DNA of 64,000 nucleotides from contig NZ_JAJUXG010000011.1 in NCBI RefSeq assembly GCF_021390535.1, positions 357,788 through 421,787 on the forward strand. Reading direction: 5' to 3'. The notes below the pieces were generated by a model. It worked only from the letters and a program-made list of their open reading frames with translations. It made no database searches and was not told the origin of the DNA. The first letter of the stretch is position 1. Every line of letters starts with the position of its first letter. A program made the position numbers and the translations under genes. Origin of the DNA: Dyadobacter sp. CY312 (GTDB lineage: Bacteria; Bacteroidota; Bacteroidia; Cytophagales; Spirosomataceae). Positions 35,296 through 44,721 of this stretch are shown piece after piece.

Positions 35296-38067
35296 ATGTT
35301 CATTTTTTTAAAGCACTGCCGTAAATATCTGGGGGCAATCTCAATCGGGCTGACCATTTTTCTTACAGGATATACCGACAAGCGTATTATTTCTTCCAAT
35401 AGCGCCGATTCTCTGGTGCTAAATCCTTTTGTCGAGCCCGGTTTTCCTTTTATTCCCGGATCGCTGGATGCACGCCAATTGGGAGCTGGTTTCCCTGATG
35501 ATAACATGGCAGCAAGGATATTATCCGTTCCTGTAGGCGACAGTGCATACATTGCTTTTGACACAGATCTGCTGCGGATGTCGGTAGCCTGGACTGGCAA
35601 ATACCTGCCCATGGTGCTGATGGCGCAGATTTCGTACAAAGATTTTTTCAATAAGAACAATAAGGTTCCTACCGTCACAGGCAATCCCAAAGTGGCTACC
35701 GGCTCTTATCCGGGTTGGTCGACAGATAAGCCAGTTTATCAAAACATCAGAACAAGATCAGCCGAAGAACCGAACTGGGATGCAATGCCTGCGGAAAAGG
35801 GACGGTGGAAAGGCGTATATGCTTATGGAGATAAAGCGATATTGAACTACACTGTTGGTACAACAGAAGTTTTTGAAATGCCCGGAGGCATCAGGTTCGG
35901 TGATCAGATAGCGTTCACAAGAAGCTTCCGGTTCGGTAGTTCGGAGCGGGAACTGTACCTCACAGCAGCGGAAGTAACCAACGCTACTGCCAGCGAAGTA
36001 AAAGGACGAATTGCCTATCTCTACCACGGTGTTAACAAAGACAGCGTTACGGCGATTGCCATTTTGGGTAAAGGTGGTTTTGCTTTACAGCCGGAGATTG
36101 CCGAAAACCGTTTCGTTACGGTGAAAGTACCCGCAACAGCAAAAGGCGCAGAAGCGGGTATTGCCATCTGGAAAGGCCCGGCAAAAGAGAAAAAGACATT
36201 TGAAAAATTATGCAGGAAAGTACGTATATCGTTTCCCGATTTCCAAAAAGGAGGCTCTGCATATTGGAATGAAACCGTTGTAACAAAAGGAAAACTTTCG
36301 CCCGATACAGCGGCCTTCGTAACCGACCAACTCACACTTCCGCTCCCAAATCCCTGGAAGAGAAATGTACGTGTAGCTGACATCGCTTTCCACAACGACG
36401 GTCGCGCCATAGCCGTTACGTTTGAAGGAGATGTGTGGACGGTGGAAGGAATTGACAAGAACCTTCAAAATATCAGATGGAAGCGGTTTGCTTCCGGCCT
36501 GCATGAGCCGATGAGCATCGACATTGTAAAAGACACCATATATGTTTTTGGGCGTGAAGGGATCGTTCGTCTGCACGATATGAACAAGGACGGTTCTGCG
36601 GATTTTTATGAGAACTTTTCCAATGTCATGTCTCAATCCGCTGAGTCAAGGGAATGGGCGGCTGACATGGTTTTAGGACCCGACGGATGTTTTTACATTG
36701 CCAAAGGCGGAAGCCAGAGCAATGGTCCAGGCGTGTCCAAACAGGTTGCCAAAGGTTTCCGGGAGGGCTCACGGCACAATGGTACCGTTATGAAAATTTC
36801 CAAAGACGGGCTTAGTTACGAGATCATTGCAACCGGCTTACGAGGCCCCTATCTGGGCATGAATCCTAAAACGGGTATGCTAACCGCCTCAGACCAGCAA
36901 GGAAACTTTGTTCCTTCCACACCCATTTATCTGATCAAAAAAGGAGATTACTTTGGCGTACCTGCTACGGAACACCGTAAAGACAATCCTGCGATTACTC
37001 CGGCACTTACCTGGCTTCCTCACCGTGTGGATAGATCGAGCATCAGCCAGGCGTGGGCTACAAGCGACAAAATGGGTCCACTGAACGATAACCTGATCCA
37101 CTTTTCATTTGCACGACCGGGACTTTTCCGGGTATTAATCGACAGTTCTGCGGCTATCAGCCAGGGAGGCGTTTCTTACATCCGAGCCAACTATCCAGCC
37201 CCTACTTCCAAGGGCACGATTAATCCCGTGGACGGGCAAATGTATATCTCCGGATTCAATCTCTGGGGTTCCAGTTCCAAGGGTATCAGTGCATTGATGC
37301 GTTTGCGGTATACAGGCAAGCCAAGTTATATGCCGAACCAGTTCCGAGCTGGCGAGCAGGGAATTATGCTTTCATTCGATTCCGAACTGGATGCGAACAG
37401 CGTGCTGGATGCTTCTCATTTTCAAGTAAAAAGATGGGACTACAAACGCACACAGGAATACGGATCCGGGCATTTCAAGCTGGACGGAAGTACAGGTGAA
37501 GAAACTCTGAACGTCGTTGCATCTTATCTGTCTGCTGACCGAAAAAAGGTATTGCTGCTGGTGCAGGATATGAAAGAAGTGATGCAGGTTGAAGTTGCGT
37601 ATCAGATTCAAGCCAAAGACGGCAAACAAGTGAATGACCAATTTTACTTCACAATCAACAACCTCTCTGCGTTGGATCCTGCAAGTTTCGGATTTGCATC
37701 AGTTGACCTTGCCCTGCTAAAAGCGAAACAACCGGAAGCTGCTGCGAGTACTGAAAAAGAGGAAATGGCAAGCGCTGAAAAAGGAAAAGAACTGTTTCAG
37801 AAAATGGCATGTTTCGGCTGTCACTCAGAAGGCACACAGGTGAAAGGTATGTACGGACCTCCATTCCAGAATTTATATAAATCAGTACGACATTTTGAAG
37901 ACGGTACTTCGGCCATTGCTGATGAAAAATACATCAGGGAATCAATCCTTAGCCCGGGAGTGAAAATCATCAAAGGTTATAATGAAGAAATGCCTTCGTT
38001 TGTCGGGATTCTTAATGACAATGAAATTGAGTCGATTACGCTGTATATTAAATCGTTGAAAAAATAA
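35296..38067 (+). CDS. large periplasmic DUF6797/beta-propeller protein with C-terminal cytochrome c domain
   Basis: The 923-residue protein has an N-terminal hydrophobic export signal (about 8-26), a long N-terminal region (about 35-345) of the DUF6797 type, a beta-propeller region with NHL/glucose-dehydrogenase-like blades (about 350-650: VADIAFHNDGRAIAVTFEGDVWTVEG, MVLGPDGCFYIAKGG), and a C-terminal monohaem domain with CFGCH at 839-843. It probably oxidises a carbohydrate and passes electrons through the haem. It starts the 35.3-44.4 kb plus-strand set with an SGNH hydrolase, a PVC-type cytochrome and a ThuA protein. The exact substrate is unknown. Confidence 0.87.
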   Translation: MFIFLKHCRKYLGAISIGLTIFLTGYTDKRIISSNSADSLVLNPFVEPGFPFIPGSLDARQLGAGFPDDNMAARILSVPVGDSAYIAFDTDLLRMSVAWTGKYLPMVLMAQISYKDFFNKNNKVPTVTGNPKVATGSYPGWSTDKPVYQNIRTRSAEEPNWDAMPAEKGRWKGVYAYGDKAILNYTVGTTEVFEMPGGIRFGDQIAFTRSFRFGSSERELYLTAAEVTNATASEVKGRIAYLYHGVNKDSVTAIAILGKGGFALQPEIAENRFVTVKVPATAKGAEAGIAIWKGPAKEKKTFEKLCRKVRISFPDFQKGGSAYWNETVVTKGKLSPDTAAFVTDQLTLPLPNPWKRNVRVADIAFHNDGRAIAVTFEGDVWTVEGIDKNLQNIRWKRFASGLHEPMSIDIVKDTIYVFGREGIVRLHDMNKDGSADFYENFSNVMSQSAESREWAADMVLGPDGCFYIAKGGSQSNGPGVSKQVAKGFREGSRHNGTVMKISKDGLSYEIIATGLRGPYLGMNPKTGMLTASDQQGNFVPSTPIYLIKKGDYFGVPATEHRKDNPAITPALTWLPHRVDRSSISQAWATSDKMGPLNDNLIHFSFARPGLFRVLIDSSAAISQGGVSYIRANYPAPTSKGTINPVDGQMYISGFNLWGSSSKGISALMRLRYTGKPSYMPNQFRAGEQGIMLSFDSELDANSVLDASHFQVKRWDYKRTQEYGSGHFKLDGSTGEETLNVVASYLSADRKKVLLLVQDMKEVMQVEVAYQIQAKDGKQVNDQFYFTINNLSALDPASFGFASVDLALLKAKQPEAAASTEKEEMASAEKGKELFQKMACFGCHSEGTQVKGMYGPPFQNLYKSVRHFEDGTSAIADEKYIRESILSPGVKIIKGYNEEMPSFVGILNDNEIESITLYIKSLKK

Positions 38068-38071
38068 CTCT

Positions 38072-38109
38072 CCATTATCGCCACGATTTGTAAATCGTGG
38101 CGATAATGG
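38072..38109. repeat. TTTGTAA-core palindrome, 17-bp arms
   Basis: A perfect 17-bp stem (CCATTATCGCCACGATT and its complement) with loop TGTA. It follows the stop of the 923-residue protein by 4 bases and could also end transcription. Confidence 0.8.
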
Positions 38110-38111
38110 TC

Positions 38112-38128
38112 ACGCGTTTGTAACGCGT
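38112..38128. repeat. TTTGTAA-core palindrome, short copy
   Basis: ACGCGTT-TGT-AACGCGT, a perfect 7-bp stem directly after the previous palindrome. The centre TTTGTAA is shared with it. Confidence 0.7.
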
Positions 38129-38173
38129 TAAATGCACTCAGCTTTCTATTCGATTTTTTATCACAGTGCGCTG

Positions 38174-38202
38174 CACCTGACTGGTAACTTTCAGACCAGG
38201 TG
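38174..38202. repeat. imperfect hairpin CACCTG...CAGGTG
   Basis: CACCTG and CAGGTG with an inner CTGGT/ACCAG pair allow two alternative folds around AACTTTC. Remaining sequence of the gap 38203-38530 holds the hairpin at 38252-38275; the rest is AT-rich with nothing recognised. Confidence 0.45.
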
Positions 38203-38251
38203 TATTTCACAGGGCGATGTCTTTCTTTTGGAAGTCTGCGTCTCTTCCACC

Positions 38252-38275
38252 GATGTCTGTGTCCCCACAGACATC
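38252..38275. repeat. GTG-N4-CAC hairpin repeat, copy 6 with different arms
   Basis: GATGTCTGTG-TCCC-CACAGACATC: a perfect 10-bp stem and 4-base loop. Geometry and inner GTG/CAC are as in the 18.9-19.5 kb copies but the outer arm sequence is different on both sides, so pairing is conserved while sequence changes. Confidence 0.7.
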
Positions 38276-38530
38276 AACACACCCGCTATCTCTGTCACAT
38301 TTACTTTGATATAATATTGACACATTTTAATCTTTTTTTATCACAGAAAAACATTAAAATACTGATAATCAGATCAAATAATCACAAACCTTTATATTTC
38401 GTTTATTTTTTATTTTTCTGTACCATTAACTTCATTCAAAAAGCTTCTTTACCTCTTGTACGTCTTGTTACCGCGTTAGCATAGTCATCGGCGGCAAGAT
38501 TGACTACCTCAATTCCTAAACCAAAAATGC

Positions 38531-39751
38531 ATGAGAAAGATACGAGTACCGGCTTCGGTTGGTTCTGTTGTTTTATTATTCGCCCTCCTTTGTATAGCAA
38601 CCGTTGTACAAAGTCAGTCACAGGACAAGTTTGAACTTAAAGACGGCGATAAAATCGTTTTTCTTGGCAATTCGTTATTCGAAAATGAATTCCAGTTTGG
38701 TTACCTGGAACTGGCTCTAACCACTCGCTTTCCGGGTCAGAATGTCACATTTCGCAATCTTGGCTGGACAGGCGATAATGTTTGGGGGCAGGCAAGAAGT
38801 ACTTACACCAACCCACCAACGCCGTATCAGCATTTGATCAACCAGCTTACAGCAGCAAAACCTACATTGGTTTTTATCGCTTACGGAGGAGTGGAAGCAC
38901 AGGAAGGTGAAGCCGGATTGACTAAATTCAGAGAGGGATACAATCAGTTGCTTGATAAAATAGACGCACTCGGCGCCAAATCCATCCTGCTTTCTCCCAT
39001 TCCGGTGATGTTTGAAGATACCTCAGCACACATCAATCAGCGAAACGCAGACCTGAAATTATACAGCTCCGAAATATCCAAAATAGCAGCAAGCCGCAAA
39101 AAGCAATTTATCGATGTATACAATCCGATTGAAGCAATAGCGAAAAACACGCTCGTTATTGAAAACGGATCACATCTGAATGAAACCGGCTATTTTCAAT
39201 TAGCTCAAATACTTCGGAAAAGTCTGGGTATTCCTGCTCAGGTGAAGGATATCAATATTACGATCGGCAAAAATGGATCAGAAGCCATCGCGCCAGCGGA
39301 GGTAGCCACAAACACAGATGGTGCAAGTGTACAATTCACCATTAAGGAAGACGAACTTCCTCTTCCTTTACCAGCTGCTATGCCAAATGCTCAGGTTAGA
39401 AAGATAAAAATAGCCGGACTTAAAAAGGGTTTTTACACACTCACAGCAGATCACCAGCAAATCGTTACCGCCTCGGCAAAAGCGTGGACGGAAGGTGTGG
39501 CAATTAGCCAGGGACCGGATTACTACCAGGTAAAACAGGTTCAGGAAATGATCCAGAAAAAGAACGATCAGTTTTTCTTCCAATATCGCCCATTAAACAG
39601 AACGTACATTCTGGGTTTTCGTGCTTACGAACAGGGTCGACACGCTAAAGGACTGGAAGACCAGAGCCTGATCATGAAGTGGCTGGAAGGGCAGATTGCC
39701 ACGCACAGCGTTCCAAAGCACAGAGTATATCAGCTTAAAATGTTGCAATAA
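38531..39751 (+). CDS. secreted SGNH/GDSL-type hydrolase
   Basis: The 406-residue protein has a hydrophobic export signal (about 9-30, ending near VVQSQS). The SGNH blocks are FLGNSLFENEFQFGYLELAL (nucleophile Ser about 48), an Gly in RNLGWTGDNVWG, Asn-like AYGGVEAQEGE, and the final GSHLNETGYFQLA with the catalytic His. These enzymes are esterases that often remove acetyl groups from polysaccharides. It lies between the two large cytochrome proteins, and homologous combinations are common in Bacteroidota and Planctomycetota, where they handle complex sugars. Confidence 0.88.
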   Translation: MRKIRVPASVGSVVLLFALLCIATVVQSQSQDKFELKDGDKIVFLGNSLFENEFQFGYLELALTTRFPGQNVTFRNLGWTGDNVWGQARSTYTNPPTPYQHLINQLTAAKPTLVFIAYGGVEAQEGEAGLTKFREGYNQLLDKIDALGAKSILLSPIPVMFEDTSAHINQRNADLKLYSSEISKIAASRKKQFIDVYNPIEAIAKNTLVIENGSHLNETGYFQLAQILRKSLGIPAQVKDINITIGKNGSEAIAPAEVATNTDGASVQFTIKEDELPLPLPAAMPNAQVRKIKIAGLKKGFYTLTADHQQIVTASAKAWTEGVAISQGPDYYQVKQVQEMIQKKNDQFFFQYRPLNRTYILGFRAYEQGRHAKGLEDQSLIMKWLEGQIATHSVPKHRVYQLKMLQ

Positions 39752-39941
39752 GTGTTTTACAATTCCGTCACGACATTTGGTTATCAAAAGTGAGAAGTAA
39801 AAAGCGAGATGTTTAGCCGTTCTCATTTTACCATATAAAATGCTCAATCGCAGCAATAATAGAAGGTTCTGTAATTCAACCTGTAAAGTCTTAAATTCAT
39901 AGCTTATGGCTAACTGCCGACAGCTAATAGCTCCAACCAAT

Positions 39942-42900
39942 ATGAAAGCAATCAAGTTTTTATACGTCATTATTCTCCTGCCGCTCATCATGGTGATGAC
40001 GTCTTCTGTGAACCCGGAAGAAAATAAGGAAGATCCGGATCCGGATGTTGAAAAAGAACTTAAATCGTTCAAGTTAGCCGAAGGTTTTGAAGTGACTCTC
40101 TGGGCTTCCGAACCACTTGTTGCCAAGCCGATACAAATGAATTGGGACGAGCAGGGGCGATTATGGGTGGTGAGCAGCACGGCCTATCCTCATTTGAAAA
40201 CCGGTGAAGAAGCCAATGATAAAATCTTCGTAATTGAAGACACAGATGGAGATGGTAAGGCGGACAAGTCGACGATTTTCGCCGAAGGATTGCTTACACC
40301 AACAGGTATATTACCTGGTGATGGCGGGGTGTATGTGGCTAACTCAACGGAAATTTTACATTTCTCGGATACGGACGGAGATGGAAAAGCAGATAAAAGG
40401 CGGAGGATTCTGAATGGTTTTGGAACGGCGGATACGCACCACCTTATCCACACTTTCCGTTGGGGACCGGAGGGACATTTGTACTTCAATCAGTCCATTT
40501 ACATTTACAGCCACGTGGAGACTCCTTTTGGGATCAAACGACTGGAAGGTGGCGGTGTGTGGCAGCTCAATACCAGGAATCTGGGTATGAATGTGTATGC
40601 AAGAGGGCTGGTAAATCCGTGGGGTTTGCAGTTTGACCGATGGGGACAATCGTTCCTGACAGACGGTGCCGGTGGTGAAGGAATCAACTATGGTTTCCCT
40701 GGCGCTACATTTGTTACAGCTCCCGGTGCGGCCCGGATTATGCGTGGTCTTAATCCCGGACAACCAAAACACAGCGGTCTGGATGTGATTTCAGGAAGCC
40801 ATTTACCTGAAGCGTGGCAGGGAAGAATGATCACCAACGATTTTCGTGCAAACCGTATCAACAGTTTCAAACTGGAAGAACAAGGGAGCGGATATGCGTC
40901 CAAACAAATGGAAGATCTGATGTGGACCGATAATGTGGCTTTTCGTCCGGTGGATATTACGGTTGGTCCTGACGGAGCCATTTACGTTGCCGACTGGTAT
41001 AACCCGATTATACAACACGGCGAAGTTGATTTCCACGATCCACGCCGCGACCAGGAGCATGGCCGAATCTGGAAAATCGTTGCCAAAAACCGCCCGTTGG
41101 TTAAAAAGCCAAATCTGACCAAAGCAAGCGTAACCGAGCTTTTGGAAACCTTAAAGCTCCCGGAAGACTGGACGCGCGCACAAACCAAGCAGGTATTGAA
41201 AGCCCGTGGTGCCAAAGAAGTGATTCCTGCTTTACAGAAATGGGTGGCTGATCTTGACAAAAATGATAAAAATTACGAGCACAATTTGCTTGAAGCACTC
41301 TGGACGTATCAGACGCTTGAAACCGTAAACGAGCCGCTTCTGCAAACGCTTTTAGCAGCAAAAACCCACAATGCAAGAGCGGCAGCTGTGCGTGCCCTTT
41401 CATTTTGGCATAATAAAATAAACAACGTACCGGCCATTCTTGCCAAAGCAGCTGCGGATACTCACCCGCAAGTCCGCCTGGAAGCCGTAATGGCACTTCG
41501 TACCTTGAAATCCGCAGAAGCAGCCCGTACCGCACTTACCGCACTGGATCAGCCGATGGACGAATTCCTGGATTTTGCACTTTGGCAAACCGTTCGTGAG
41601 CTTGAACCCATGTGGATAAGTCGTCTGAAATCCAATCCTGAATTTTTGGGTGACAGTAAAAAAACTACGTATGCACTAAAATCCGCTGTGAGCACAGATG
41701 CTGTTGCGTTACTCATTCAGCTTTATCAAAAAGGGCAGGTACCGGACGAATATCAGAAAGATGTGCTGGCAGCCATTGCCCGTACTGGTCAAACCTCCGA
41801 TTTGAATGCATTGCTCGACCTTGCCATTCAGAAAAAAGACAAAAATGTAGGAGCACAACTCGTAGCCCTGGAAAGTGCCGCGGCTCAACGACAGGTTAAA
41901 CCTGATAAAAACCCGGAACGCGTAGCGGAATTTATCGGCAATGACGATGAAGCAGTAAGCCAGAGTGCAATTCGTTTGGCAGGACTTTGGAAACTTAACC
42001 AACTCAACGATCGCTTAACAGCACTCGTGCAAAATGGAACACCCAATACCAAAAAAGCTGCTTTAACAGCTCTTGCTGCGATTGACAAAGAAAAGGCGGT
42101 TAAACTAATGACTGACCTGACCGGGCCAAAAAATACCCCGGAAGTACGTGTCATTGCAGCAGCACAACTTGCACAACTCAATCCCTCAGAAGGTGCTCGC
42201 ATTGGCACAGAACTGATGCGTACCCTGCCAGCCGATACAGATGTTTCCGAGATATTCCTGGCATTTATACCCAGCAACCCCGCAAGCGCAGCGTTGGCAG
42301 AAGCTATATCTTCCAAAAAAATTCCGGAAGCAACGGCTAAAATCGGAAGACAGCTGGTACAGGCTCGTGCGGGTTGGACGCGCCAGAATCTTGACGAAGT
42401 GCTCGCTTTGAAAAAAGCATTGGAAGCCTCGGGAGGTGCTTTGCCTGCTGAAAAAATGCCTCAGAATCTGAGTGACCAGGACATTGCGGGATTGGCTAAA
42501 CTGGCGAGAGAAAAAGGAGACGCCGCCAAGGGCGAACTACTGTTCCGTAAGGCTGAGTCGAGCTGTACCACCTGTCACGCAATTGGTGGTGCGGGTGGCC
42601 TCATCGGGCCCGATCTGAGCAGTCTTGGAACCAGTTCGCCTGCTGAAACCATTATCCGCTCGTTGATCGAACCTAGTGCATCCATTAAGGAAGGTTATGA
42701 TCTGAAACGTGTTGTAAAAAAAGATGGATCTGAAATGCTGGGATATCTGGCTAGCGACGGCGCGTCGGACATTGTGATCCGTGACGTAACGGGCAAGGAA
42801 GTGTCGATCCCAAAAAGTCAGGTAGAGCTGATGGAAAAAGTACCTGGATCACTGATGCCTCCTGGTCTTACCGCAAGCCTCAGCCGGGATGAATTCGTGA

Positions 42901-43403
42901 ACCTCGTTGGATTCCTTACTAAACTGGGCGAATCAGGAGATTTCCGTGTGCCCAATACTCGTTTCGTGAGACGCTGGGAAGCCATTGACGCTGATAAAGC
43001 AACTGCAAAAAAAATGACCATGGATGGACCAATAATCGTTGGCAAAGGCGCTACGATTACCCGTTATCCTGTCTACAGCAAAGTTTCAGGGGATCTACCA
43101 GTCAACGAGTTACCCGAGATGGAAAATGGCGCGGGCAAACTTTTAAGTATTGTAAAATTTGACGTTGAAGTACTAACCAGTGGTAATGTATCATTTGCTC
43201 TTAATTCTGCCAGTGGCATTACAGCTTATGCGGGTTCAAAACTCCTGAAAATAAACGGAAACAACATTACTGCTTCGTTCACACAGGGAATTCAGCCCAT
43301 TGTGCTTGTAATAGACCGAAAGGTTGTAAAGGATGGTGGTTTAAAAGTTGAGCTAAAAGAAGTGGCGGGCTCGGCGCAAACCCGATTGGTAATGGGGAGG
43401 TGA
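39942..43403 (+). CDS. PVC-type CxxCH cytochrome protein: membrane-bound dehydrogenase domain, HEAT repeats, cytochrome c
   Basis: The ATG at 39942 begins a signal peptide (MKAIKFLYVIILLPLIMVM); the product has 1153 residues. N-terminal dehydrogenase beta-propeller (about 40-400, with two DTDGDGKADK calcium-type loops and VADWYNP), HEAT-like repeats (about 430-820, e.g. VRLEAVMALRTL), a haem domain with CTTCH at 875-879 and VGFLTKLG, and a C-terminal beta domain (about 985-1153). Family members are periplasmic and abundant in Planctomycetes and Bacteroidota. It probably oxidises a sugar or alcohol with the haem as electron outlet. An ACAGCTA-type element precedes the start. The frame upstream to 39906 is part of that element. 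Confidence 0.9.
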   Translation: MKAIKFLYVIILLPLIMVMTSSVNPEENKEDPDPDVEKELKSFKLAEGFEVTLWASEPLVAKPIQMNWDEQGRLWVVSSTAYPHLKTGEEANDKIFVIEDTDGDGKADKSTIFAEGLLTPTGILPGDGGVYVANSTEILHFSDTDGDGKADKRRRILNGFGTADTHHLIHTFRWGPEGHLYFNQSIYIYSHVETPFGIKRLEGGGVWQLNTRNLGMNVYARGLVNPWGLQFDRWGQSFLTDGAGGEGINYGFPGATFVTAPGAARIMRGLNPGQPKHSGLDVISGSHLPEAWQGRMITNDFRANRINSFKLEEQGSGYASKQMEDLMWTDNVAFRPVDITVGPDGAIYVADWYNPIIQHGEVDFHDPRRDQEHGRIWKIVAKNRPLVKKPNLTKASVTELLETLKLPEDWTRAQTKQVLKARGAKEVIPALQKWVADLDKNDKNYEHNLLEALWTYQTLETVNEPLLQTLLAAKTHNARAAAVRALSFWHNKINNVPAILAKAAADTHPQVRLEAVMALRTLKSAEAARTALTALDQPMDEFLDFALWQTVRELEPMWISRLKSNPEFLGDSKKTTYALKSAVSTDAVALLIQLYQKGQVPDEYQKDVLAAIARTGQTSDLNALLDLAIQKKDKNVGAQLVALESAAAQRQVKPDKNPERVAEFIGNDDEAVSQSAIRLAGLWKLNQLNDRLTALVQNGTPNTKKAALTALAAIDKEKAVKLMTDLTGPKNTPEVRVIAAAQLAQLNPSEGARIGTELMRTLPADTDVSEIFLAFIPSNPASAALAEAISSKKIPEATAKIGRQLVQARAGWTRQNLDEVLALKKALEASGGALPAEKMPQNLSDQDIAGLAKLAREKGDAAKGELLFRKAESSCTTCHAIGGAGGLIGPDLSSLGTSSPAETIIRSLIEPSASIKEGYDLKRVVKKDGSEMLGYLASDGASDIVIRDVTGKEVSIPKSQVELMEKVPGSLMPPGLTASLSRDEFVNLVGFLTKLGESGDFRVPNTRFVRRWEAIDADKATAKKMTMDGPIIVGKGATITRYPVYSKVSGDLPVNELPEMENGAGKLLSIVKFDVEVLTSGNVSFALNSASGITAYAGSKLLKINGNNITASFTQGIQPIVLVIDRKVVKDGGLKVELKEVAGSAQTRLVMGR

Positions 43404-43420
43404 ATTGAAAATTAAGAATG

Positions 43421-43466
43421 AACCGGGGTCACGGGCAACAATTAACCGGGGTCGTGGGCGAAAATT
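43421..43466. repeat. two tandem 23-bp repeats
   Basis: AACCGGGGTCACGGGCAACA and AACCGGGGTCGTGGGCGAAA, each followed by ATT (43421-43443 and 43444-43466), lie 17 bases after the PVC-type gene. The remainder of the gap to 43674 has nothing recognised. Confidence 0.65.
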
Positions 43467-43674
43467 AAGAGTAAGAAGCCCTGGAATTGGCTTATGCTGG
43501 TGAATACTATTCACTGGCGTAGCTGAATTCAGGGCTGAATTATGTTTGCGATACGTATCCCGAGCTGTCTGAAAGTATATTTTATAGAAACCGATCTTTA
43601 CAGCTTAGCATGACGGCAGAATCGTCAGATGCCGTTTTCAATTTTCTTTTTCCAAATTTTGACCATTAAAATTC

Positions 43675-44424
43675 ATGATGCTTAAAAAATTATTTGTCCT
43701 GTCTCTGATTATTTTGAGTGCTGCTTCCGGTTACGCTCAACAATTTAAAGCGTTGCTGTTTACCAAAACGGCAGGGTTTCATCACACCGCTATTCATGAA
43801 GGCGTAGCTGGCGTACGGAACCTTGCAGCAAGACATAATTTCAGTGTAGACTGGCAGGAAAACGCTTCCGTATTTAATGAGAAATCGCTGAAAAATTATG
43901 ACGTGGTTATCTTTCTGAATACAACCGGCGATATCCTTGATAACGAACAACAGGCTGCTTTTGAAAAATACATTCAGAGTGGAAAGGGCTATGTAGGTGT
44001 ACACGCTGCCGCAGACACAGAATACGACTGGCCCTGGTACAACAAGCTGGTGGGGATGATGTTCCTTACTCACCCTGCTCAGCAAACAGCTTATCTGGAC
44101 GTAGTAAATAGCAATTTTCCAGGCTTGGAACGTTTTCCAAAACGTATGCTTTGGACCGACGAATGGTACGAGTATCAAAAACCAGCCGCTGCCAATGATC
44201 TGAATATTTTGATCACATTGGATGAAAAATCTTATGACCCAAAAACCAATAAAGGGGCGGGTATGGGAAGCTCTCATCCTATCGCATGGTATCACAAGTA
44301 TGACGGCGGAAGGGCATTTTATACGGGAATGGGACACATTGGATTGGTATATTCTGATCAAACCTTCCTGGATCACCTTTATGGCGGTATTTACTGGGCT
44401 GCTACAGGAAAGGGAGTGAAGTAA
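43675..44424 (+). CDS. secreted ThuA-domain protein
   Basis: The 249-residue protein has a signal peptide (cleavage near GYAQQ, residue 22) and a ThuA domain over nearly its full length: LLFTKTAGFHHTAIHEGVAG, VIFLNTTGDIL, GKGYVGVHAAADTEYDWPWY and PIAWYHKYDGGRAFYTGMGH, ending LYGGIYWAATG. The fold resembles class I glutamine amidotransferases without the usual catalytic Cys; ThuA was first described in trehalose use in rhizobia. It completes the plus-strand set of SGNH and cytochrome genes. Two Met codons at 43675 and 43678 are possible starts. Confidence 0.93.
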   Translation: MMLKKLFVLSLIILSAASGYAQQFKALLFTKTAGFHHTAIHEGVAGVRNLAARHNFSVDWQENASVFNEKSLKNYDVVIFLNTTGDILDNEQQAAFEKYIQSGKGYVGVHAAADTEYDWPWYNKLVGMMFLTHPAQQTAYLDVVNSNFPGLERFPKRMLWTDEWYEYQKPAAANDLNILITLDEKSYDPKTNKGAGMGSSHPIAWYHKYDGGRAFYTGMGHIGLVYSDQTFLDHLYGGIYWAATGKGVK

Positions 44425-44470
44425 TAGATTTCATTTGTTAACATCGGTATTTAATAGGTGCTGATTGATT

Positions 44471-44511
44471 AGCGTTTGTAACGTATTACTGTAAAGCGCG
44501 TTACAAACGCT
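44471..44511. repeat. TTTGTAA-core palindrome with 13-bp arms
   Basis: AGCGTTTGTAACG and CGTTACAAACGCT are perfect 13-base arms separated by 15 bases; the arms contain the same core as at 38112-38128. Confidence 0.75.
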
Positions 44512-44515
44512 TAAC

Positions 44516-44550
44516 CCTAACCGCTCCGATTGCAAATCGGGGCGGTTAGG
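44516..44550. repeat. GATTTGCAAATC-core palindrome with 16-bp arms
   Basis: CCTAACCGCTCCGATT pairs with AATCGGGGCGGTTAGG (one G-T wobble) around GCA. The rest of the 44425-44721 gap shows nothing further. Confidence 0.75.
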
Positions 44551-44721
44551 TATTTATGTAAATGGCAAGTTTGTGCCGCATTATGGCGTGAATGTGTCAG
44601 ACTTTCAAAATAAATCCGGACACGCCCCGCTAGGCTTTCCAATTCCTGAAACGTATAATCCTGAGACTGCATGAAACATATTTGCTGAGATCGACAATCA
44701 ATACGCCGGGATAAATCTTAC

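Noticed and set aside
40505..41588. Several minus-strand frames opposite the PVC-type cytochrome gene
   Set aside because: Conserved propeller, HEAT and haem motifs prove the plus-strand reading; these are shadows.
43690..44376. 228-residue minus-strand frame opposite the ThuA gene
   Set aside because: The ThuA reading has a signal peptide and conserved domain motifs; this frame has none.
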